Assembly (NCBI RefSeq): GCF_033439725.1
Contig: NW_026944387.1
Location: forward strand, 2,046,001 to 2,110,000
Length of the DNA stretch: 64,000 nt
Source of the DNA: Neurospora tetraspora
Taxonomy: Eukaryota > Ascomycota > Sordariomycetes > Sordariales > Sordariaceae
Reading direction: 5' to 3'
The notes under the pieces are model-generated. The model was not told the DNA's origin and did no database searches. It saw only the letters and a list, made by a program, of their open reading frames with translations. The number at the start of each line of letters is the position of its first letter. Positions within the stretch are counted from its first letter, which is position 1. The translations under genes were made by a program, and so were the position numbers. Below, one piece after another: positions 57,717 to 64,000 of the stretch.

Positions 57717-59412
57717 CTAATGCTCCAACGCATTCTCAAACAACCGTCCCAACTGCTCCCTCTCCGCCTGCAACTCCTTCGCCAGTCCCGGCGCCAGCAT
57801 CAACACTCTAGCCTGCGGGATCGTGCCCTCGACCAGCTGCTCGACATGTTCCCTTCCGAAACCTAGGGCCTTCAGACCAGCGGGTTGATCGCCCAAGTCA
57901 GCCAGGAACTTGGCGATAGCCTCCGCCAAAACCTCGCCGGCGCTCTCGCGCTTGACATTGGAGATGTCGACCCCAAATGCCTCGGCGGCGGCGAGGTGGC
58001 GGTCCGGGTTGGAGGCGGCGGTAAACCGGAAGACGGCGGGCGCGGTGACGGCCACGGAGACGCCGTGCGGAATGATGGGGTGAGGGACGTCGTAGCCGGC
58101 GTGTTTGTAGGAGGCGATGTTTTGGGAGGAGATGGGGTAGGACATGCCTTTTTGGGGATACCATGTTAGTACAGGAGTCAAGGTATTGGGACACAAGACG
58201 TATGGATCACTCGGAGGAAAGGAGACAAGGAAAAGAAAAAAGAGAGACAGTGACGCACCGTGACACAAATGCACACCAGCATTACCAAACCCCACACCCG
58301 CCAACGTCGCCGCCAGCAACATCTCGGTCTGCGCCTCGGTATCCTCCGGATCCTTCACGCTCCTAGGCAAATACTTGACCGTCTGCCTCAGCGCATTCAG
58401 CGAAAAGATATCACTAATAGGATTAGCCCCCTGATACGCCGGTCTCAAGATGGGGTTCGTCGGCCTGGGAGTCCTCTCATTAAACGGAATAGCCGTGTAC
58501 GACTCCAGCGCATGGCAGAGTACATCCAGTCCCGAACTCGCCTTAACAGCGCTCGGCATCGTCCGCGTGTTCAGCGGGTCGCAGATACCCAGGGTGGGCT
58601 TGAGGTTACGGTGGGCAATACCCGTCTTGGACTTCTTGGCTACCAAGTCAAAAATGGCCGTGCCGGTGGTCTCGCTGCCTGTGCCTGCCGTGGTCGGGAC
58701 GGCGATGAGCGGGTTCAGTTTCCGGTCCACGGGCCGGCCTTTGCCCAGGGGCGCATTGACAAAGTCCATGAAGTCGGCGTCCTTGTAGACCGAGTACAGG
58801 TTCATCAGCTTGGCGGTGTCGATGACAGAGCCGCCGCCGACGGCCAGGTAGACCGAGTAGTCGCCTGTGGTGCGGGCCCAGTCGATGGCTTCCTTGACGG
58901 AGTAGTCCTTTGGTTCGACTTTGACTTTGTTGAAGATCTTGTACTTGATGCCTTCCCGGTCGAGAGACTCGCGGACTTGGCGCATGGCTTCGAGCTTCTC
59001 GACGGTCTCGTCGGTGACGACGGCCACGGTGCCGGAGGGTTTGAGGTTGGCGATGTCCATGCCGACTTCTTGCGTGACGCCGGGGCCGAAGCGGATGGAG
59101 GAGGCGGCCATTTCAAAGGCGTACTCCTTCAGTTGGGAGGTGTCTTGGGGAGTGGCATAGTTGCGCCGGGAGGTCCGGTCATTGTATCGGGACACAGTTG
59201 ACCGGGTCTGGTTCTGGTGATAGCCTGGGTTGGAGTGGCATGGACATGAGGGAGGATGAGTGTATTGAACTGTCTTGAGCAGGTTGACTGCTCTGGCTGC
59301 CCTCTGTGAACTGTCAGTTAAGAGCTACGTCACTCCAGTATGTTCCTGTCACCGCCTGCAGACATATCATGAGGTGACTTACACTGGGCACAACACGGAT
59401 AGCTGCGCTCAT
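57717..59412 (-). CDS. Hydroxyacid-oxoacid transhydrogenase, mitochondrial (ADHFE1-like iron-dependent ADH)
   Basis: Iron-dependent dehydrogenase family member of 501 residues in three exons: 59412-59383, 59303-58259 and 58147-57717. The first exon encodes only MSAAIRVVPS. Introns are GTAAGT..CACAG and GTGCGT..AAAAG. The start at 59412 adds a mitochondrial targeting sequence (MSAAIRVVPSRAARAVNLLK). Residues 60 onward match the family: SSIRFGPGV, the nucleotide-binding GGGSVIDTAK near 163, PTTAGTGSETTGTAIF, then metal-ligand positions in SGLDVLCHALESY, GNAGVHLCHGMSYPIS and PIIPHGVSVA. In animals the orthologue oxidises 4-hydroxybutyrate while reducing 2-oxoglutarate, without free NAD; the same reaction is a likely but unproved function. 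Intron 2 falls within the last metal-ligand loop, and because its frame is open it can be misread as coding. Confidence 0.92.
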
Positions 59413-60108
59413 GTTTGTATTCTAAACGTGATTATTTTCTGTAACGATTTGGGAGAAACTGTAAAGGGCAAGAATAGCCGAGATTACCTCCTGTCAACTG
59501 CAAGGAACAATGAATTGAGAGAAGAAGTCGTGAACGACACTCAGAAGAGGTGAACCATCTTGGGCGTCATGGTTCATCGCCTCGGTTCCCCTCCTTTACC
59601 CCAATATTCCTCCGCATCTCCGCAGACCAACGGCTACGTCGGTTACCCGTGGGTGTTCGTGGACAAATGCCAACTCACACCCGCGGGTAGTGGTTTCCGG
59701 GAGTTAGTGATGATGAGGAGAAGTGCAGCTGTCGTTAACAATTGTTCCCCGGATCTACGGAGCTACGCTATCGACAAGTCCGGGGTGCGTGCAAAATGCG
59801 GGGTAGACACGGCCATTCCCGTCCTTGTTTTGTTGGGGCACCCCTTGCCCCCAAACGAACAACCCCATTTCTCCAGCAGTGACATTCACCATTCACCAAG
59901 AGGACAGGAGATGCACATAGTTTCACCACATAGATGTAGGTAATGAAGTTGGAGCCAATTGAATGAATTGCTTCTATCAAAATATCAATGCCAAAATACC
60001 GCCCAACCAAGATTTTGTTGAACCAATCCCATACATACAAGCACGCTCAGAACACATAACACACATGTTTCCATATAGCCATCACAGATACCCTAAACAT
60101 AGACACGC
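59413..60108. other. Intergenic region between transhydrogenase and met10
   Basis: Promoter of the transhydrogenase gene and 3' flank of met10, both minus strand. Its short open frames lack features. No RNA gene recognised. Confidence 0.5.
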
Positions 60109-63100
60109 TTAGTACACCTCGAGGACATAGCGACCATCCTCCTTGAGCCTCTCAATCTCCTTGCGGGGGTCAACCTTGCGGCCGCTCTCCTGAGCCTCAG
60201 CGGCAATGGCCTCCTCGAGCACGGCAGTGACATCAGGAACGGGCCAGGTAGGACCACAGAGGTAGAAGGAGCCCTCCTCCTTGATGTAGGCCTGGACGAT
60301 GTCGGTCACGGTCTGGCGCATGCGGTCCTGGATGTAGATCTTCTCGGGCTGGTCGCGCGAGAAGGCGGCACCAACCATGGTGATGACGCCGGCGTCGAGG
60401 TAAGCCTCCCACTCCTCGCCGTAGAGGTACTCCTCGCGCTGGTGACGGGAACCGAGGTAGAGAAGGATGGAGCCAATCTCCTTGCCCTGGGCCTTCTGCA
60501 TGGCGCGGTACTGGACGAACGCGCGGAAGGGAGCGAGACCGGTACCGAGACCGGCCATGATGAGAGGGGCGGTGTCCTTGACGGGGAGCTTCATGACCGA
60601 GGGCTTGACGGAGGCGGTGATGGTGCTGCCGGGAGCAAGGCCAGAGAGGTAGCGAGTGGCGTGGCCGAGGCGGGTGCGGCCCTTGGTGTCGACCCAGTTG
60701 ACGACGACGATCATGAGAGCGACCGAGTTGGGGCTGACAGCCTGGGCAGAGGCGATCGAGTACTCTCTGCGCTTGCTGGGGTCGACGATGCGGATGAGGT
60801 CGTTGAAGTCGGGGTGGGCCGACTTGAACATGTCGAGAACATCGACATAAGTGACAGTATCCTCCTCGGTAAGACGCTTGAACTCGTCGGCGCCCTCCTT
60901 GCTGCCGAGACGCTCGAGCCTCTTCTTCTCCTCCTCGTCGGTAGCGAACTGGGCGAGCGACTCGAAGAAGCGCTTGGGAGGCTTGCCGAGAATATCGAAG
61001 TTCTGGACGAGGGACTGGTAGACAGTCCTGGTCTCGAGAACGGCGGGATCCTCGCGGGAAGGAACCTGGACAAGGTCATCCGCGTTGAGGCCATAAGCCT
61101 GGATGAACTGGAGGACCTGCTCAGGGTCGTTCTCGGCGTGGATACCAAGAGCCTCGCCAATGTTGTAGGTGAGACCGGAGTCACCGAGATCAAACTCAAT
61201 GTGGAAGATGTTGCGATCATAGTCGGTGGGGGTGAGACGACGGTTCTCCTTGACCTTGATGGTGTAGGTCTTGACGGCGAGGTCAGGACGGAGTTGGTTC
61301 TGGGTGCCGTAGGCCTCCTTGAAAGCGAAGCCCTTGGCGGCAGACTGCCAGTTCTCGAGGCTGGAGGTCTCCTCTTCCTCCTCCTTCTGGAAAGCGACGA
61401 AGCTGTTGGGCTTGACGCTGTCAACAAGGGGAGCAACAGCACCCTCGACCTCGGCCCACTTAACGGGCACCTCAACCTTGCGAACAGACTGATCAAGGGC
61501 GTTGACGGCCTCGGTCAGAGCGGTCTTGTCAGCGGAGAGAGAGTCGAACTTGGTGATATCAGCACGAGCAACGCGGAGGAAGGCAACGTTGACAAGGAGA
61601 TGGGCCTCCTTCTCAAGAGCAGAAGACGAGGAAGAGTCGAGCACGTAGAGCTCGACATTCTTCTCCTGAATCTCCTTTTGGGCAGCAGCGGGGATGCGCT
61701 TCTCAAGCTCGTCCTCCTTGAAGTTGGGAAGACGAACGATGAGCTTGCCGCCGGCCTTGACACCCTTGACAATAGCAATCTCCTTGAGAAGCTTCTCCTC
61801 GCCAACGAAGACGACGTCGGCGTTCTCGACAGGGTAGGGAGCCTCGATGGACTTCTGAGAAACCCTGATGTCGGTGCGGACAACACCACCCTGGACAAGG
61901 TTGTCATAGGTCTGGTGAACATAGACATTGCTGGACTGCTCGGTCTCGAGGAGCTTGCCAACGGCCGCAGGAGAAGCAACGGCAGAGGAGTTGTCGACAT
62001 CCCAGAAAACGTACTGCTGGGCCTCCTCGACAGCGGTCAGGCTGAAAGCGACGGGCTCGGCCTCACCCTTGCTGGTGAGCTTGTTGAAGATGGAGGCGAT
62101 GGAGCTGGGGGTGTGGGCATCGGTAACCACATAGCGGATATCGACGACCTCGGGAGCCTGCGAGAGCTTCTCGGTGAAGGAGACAGCAGTGAGGACATCG
62201 GAGTAGAGGGCAGACTGCACGTTGGCATCCTCGACGGAGGCAGCATCGGCGACCTGGCCGAGAACGGCAATCTGGCGAACAGAGGCGGGGAGAACCTCGA
62301 GGAAGGCCTCCTCGACGAAGGGGCGGTAGACACGGACGACAATGGTGCCGACCTTCTTGCCCTTGGCGGCCAAAGCGGTAGCGACCTGCTTGGCGAGCTG
62401 GGCCTCGGCGCTGCCGAAGACGACAAGAACGGTCTCGGGGGCATCGTGGCCGTGGTACTCGAAAGGAGCATAGGAGGTTCCGAGCTCGTTGTTGAAGGCC
62501 TTGAGAAGTTCAACAACCTTGCCGGCAGTATCCAGCCTCTTGTTCAGGGCAGCAGCCTCCTTGGAGATCTTGGCGTAGATGTCGGCGATGTGAGCCTCGC
62601 CGAGGGCATCGACAACCCTCAGGGACTCCCTAGCGGTGCGGATACCGTCATAGATGTGGAGGGTGGGGAGGACGGAGGCCAGGAGAGTGGCGAGCAGAGA
62701 CATGTGCTGGACCTCATAGGCAGAGGAGCTGGAGACGAGAGCGAGACCAAGGTCCTCAGCGATCTGGAGAGCGGTGGCGTAGTCAGCACCGAGGCCATTC
62801 TCAGCGTTGTAGTCGGCAGCGGCAACATGGGCGACGAAGGGGCTGGAGACGCCGTAGAGAAGGGCGAGCTGGTCGAGGGAAGAGCGAAGGTGACGAAGGC
62901 TCAACGAAGGGGCCAGGAGAGTCTGGGGGACATGGCGCTTGGCCAAGTCGAAGTCCTTGGAGAAGATGTAGCCAAGGGCAAAAGCGCCGGCACCGGCCCT
63001 GGTCTGGAGAGGGACAACGGTGGTGGTCTCGCCATGGACGTTCTTCTCGTTGGCCTCAGCCCATTCCTTCACGGCGACATCGAGGTCGAAGGTCTCGGGG

Positions 63101-63201
63101 GAGTAGGAGAAGATCTTGTCGGAGAGCTTGTAGGCAGTCTGCTGGACAAGCAGCTGGCTGGTGACATAGGTCGGCCCGGAGATGGAGGAGAGGGACGGCA
63201 T
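60109..63201 (-). CDS. met10: Sulfite reductase [NADPH] flavoprotein alpha component
   Basis: Flavoprotein subunit that takes electrons from NADPH through FAD and passes them to the siroheme beta subunit for reduction of sulfite to sulfide in assimilation. A single exon of 1030 residues (yeast Met10 1035). The N-terminal 400 residues resemble a pyruvate:ferredoxin oxidoreductase-type domain, as in fungal Met10, and a flavodoxin (FMN) domain is not obvious, also as expected because the FMN site is on the partner subunit. From about 660 the ferredoxin-reductase module is clear: the FAD-contacting KRREYSIASA, the NADPH-site GLGTGLAPFRAFVQYRAMQ, and the C-terminal FYLCGPTWPVPDV..DGRYVLEVY. Codon usage is strongly biased, as in highly expressed genes, so that the opposite strand is stop-free for more than 1000 codons. 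Start ATG at 63201. A CACGTG lies about 600 bases upstream. Confidence 0.95.
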   Translation of the reverse strand: MPSLSSISGPTYVTSQLLVQQTAYKLSDKIFSYSPETFDLDVAVKEWAEANEKNVHGETTTVVPLQTRAGAGAFALGYIFSKDFDLAKRHVPQTLLAPSLSLRHLRSSLDQLALLYGVSSPFVAHVAAADYNAENGLGADYATALQIAEDLGLALVSSSSAYEVQHMSLLATLLASVLPTLHIYDGIRTARESLRVVDALGEAHIADIYAKISKEAAALNKRLDTAGKVVELLKAFNNELGTSYAPFEYHGHDAPETVLVVFGSAEAQLAKQVATALAAKGKKVGTIVVRVYRPFVEEAFLEVLPASVRQIAVLGQVADAASVEDANVQSALYSDVLTAVSFTEKLSQAPEVVDIRYVVTDAHTPSSIASIFNKLTSKGEAEPVAFSLTAVEEAQQYVFWDVDNSSAVASPAAVGKLLETEQSSNVYVHQTYDNLVQGGVVRTDIRVSQKSIEAPYPVENADVVFVGEEKLLKEIAIVKGVKAGGKLIVRLPNFKEDELEKRIPAAAQKEIQEKNVELYVLDSSSSSALEKEAHLLVNVAFLRVARADITKFDSLSADKTALTEAVNALDQSVRKVEVPVKWAEVEGAVAPLVDSVKPNSFVAFQKEEEEETSSLENWQSAAKGFAFKEAYGTQNQLRPDLAVKTYTIKVKENRRLTPTDYDRNIFHIEFDLGDSGLTYNIGEALGIHAENDPEQVLQFIQAYGLNADDLVQVPSREDPAVLETRTVYQSLVQNFDILGKPPKRFFESLAQFATDEEEKKRLERLGSKEGADEFKRLTEEDTVTYVDVLDMFKSAHPDFNDLIRIVDPSKRREYSIASAQAVSPNSVALMIVVVNWVDTKGRTRLGHATRYLSGLAPGSTITASVKPSVMKLPVKDTAPLIMAGLGTGLAPFRAFVQYRAMQKAQGKEIGSILLYLGSRHQREEYLYGEEWEAYLDAGVITMVGAAFSRDQPEKIYIQDRMRQTVTDIVQAYIKEEGSFYLCGPTWPVPDVTAVLEEAIAAEAQESGRKVDPRKEIERLKEDGRYVLEVY

Positions 63202-64000
63202 GTTGACGTATCGATAAAGATATCAGTTAAAAAAAGAGAGATGACGCCCTTGAAGAAAAATAAAACTTCAAGAGGAATTAGGTTGCCCCGCGCAACGACG
63301 TATCAACGCAAGAAGCAAAAGAAACAAAATAACTGCTTCCTCAGCGCAGATATGATGTTGACACAGAGGGAGAAAAGAGAGAAACGATCTTCAAAGAAAA
63401 AAAGTGGTGGAGGTGACTCGAGACGAGAAAATAGCAGCTTTATTACAAAGCGAACTACACAGACACTAGAACAACCCAAGTTAACCGACCAACAGTATCA
63501 GGCACACTGCCTCCGTTTCCGCAGCGCCGGGACATCCCATCCCATTATCCCTAGTTGTATCCCCCACGGACCAAGGCGACAAAAAGATCCAATGCCGGCT
63601 CGTTGTGGTGGTGTCAACTCCCTGAGAGGGTGTCGGTGTTGATCCCGCGACTAACAAAAAAGTTCGTTAACAGTCTGAAGTTGCCGCTGTCCGAACTGCG
63701 TGCGATTGATGTCGATTGCGTGATTTGGCCTAACCGGTTATGGTTAGTTCCCGCACACGCCGAGTTCCAGGCGAACCTGGGCCGGCCGGCTGTCGGTCAG
63801 ATCACGTGCAATGTCTCAAAGTCGCTTTTTTGGGGTGGCAATGCACCTGCGATTTCTTCATGCACTTTTTCGCCGTCTCCGTTTTCGGCATCGGCCTCTT
63901 TGCCCGTGGTCTTCCGTACGATGAAGACCCGGACACCGAAAATCCACTGCCGTGTCCGACGACAAGACGGTCGCGATCCGGAAGCTAATGGTTCCACTAT
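63202..64000. other. Upstream region of met10 to the window end
   Basis: Purine-rich leader region followed by spacer. CACGTG occurs at 63803-63808. Open frames on both strands near 63740-63997 overlap each other and lack features. The window ends without a further recognised gene. Confidence 0.5.
63803..63808. promoter_or_regulatory. CACGTG E-box upstream of met10
   Basis: Palindromic CACGTG about 600 bases before the met10 ATG. In yeast this is the Cbf1 site of sulfur-assimilation genes. In filamentous fungi the known sulfur regulator is the CYS3 bZIP factor, which binds a different palindrome, so relevance here is uncertain. Confidence 0.25.

Noticed and set aside
58260-59201. Antisense open frame of 313 codons opposite the transhydrogenase
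   Set aside because: Same cause: strong codon bias in a conserved gene on the minus strand. The product has no recognisable features.
60442-63642. Antisense open frame of over 1000 codons across met10
   Set aside because: met10 is intact on the other strand and its biased codon use avoids TTA, CTA and TCA, which removes stops from the opposite strand. The frame begins with GTG and the product is repetitive Gly/Leu/Glu/Asp with no domain.
63740-63988. Open frame with a hydrophobic middle near the window end
   Set aside because: Starts in poor context, overlaps another frame of the same size on the other strand, and shows no family features.

Overview
The window is chromosomal DNA of a filamentous ascomycete, most likely a Sordariomycete of the Sordariales (Neurospora/Sordaria-like). 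The evidence is short GT..AG introns with GTRAGT-type donors and CTAAC/CTGAC branch points, GC-rich coding exons, long intergenic spacers, and an extremely AT-rich block at the left end. That block looks like a transposon mutated by repeat-induced point mutation (RIP): TpA is enriched, CpA/TpG are nearly absent, and the stop codons in the old reading frame are TAA and TAG. No bacterial, viral or CRISPR features were seen.

Layout. 1-1940: RIP-mutated relic with a Copia-like Gag reading frame on the minus strand. 3992-8851: two minus-strand hydrolases, a secreted M43 metalloprotease and an amidase-signature enzyme. 11103-17185: a CUE/Smr-domain protein (Cue2-like) and the sterol transporter NPC1/NCR1. 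20410-22310: a cytochrome P450 with a one-base frame break. 22719-26386: a large protein of unknown function. 29995-36281: Hsp90 co-chaperone Aha1, a nitrilase-family hydrolase and an APH-fold phosphotransferase, all plus strand. 36883-37019: an aberrant tRNA-like element with intact A and B boxes, a strong 3' hairpin and a T-run. 38081-40179: a berberine-bridge-type FAD oxidase that loses its C-terminus by frameshift. 40763-43592: a coiled-coil/F-box-like/RGG/SIM-rich protein. 45653-49537: mitochondrial FMC1 and an EngB-type GTPase (divergent pair), then the palmitoyltransferase Swf1. 50547-53818: the telomere protein Rap1. 54239-57220: a disordered orphan. 57717-63201: mitochondrial hydroxyacid-oxoacid transhydrogenase and the sulfite reductase alpha subunit.

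Most genes are unrelated housekeeping genes, and there is no operon or clear metabolic cluster. The P450 and the FAD oxidase are the two accessory oxidases of the window, they lie 16 kb apart, and both carry frame-breaking changes. The most unusual items are the tRNA-like/hairpin locus at 36.9 kb, the F-box-like/RGG/multi-SIM protein, the TTAGGG motifs upstream of rap1, and a stop-free in-frame extension after the NPC1 stop codon. Exon boundaries were worked out by eye from splice consensus, frame and family conservation, without transcript data.
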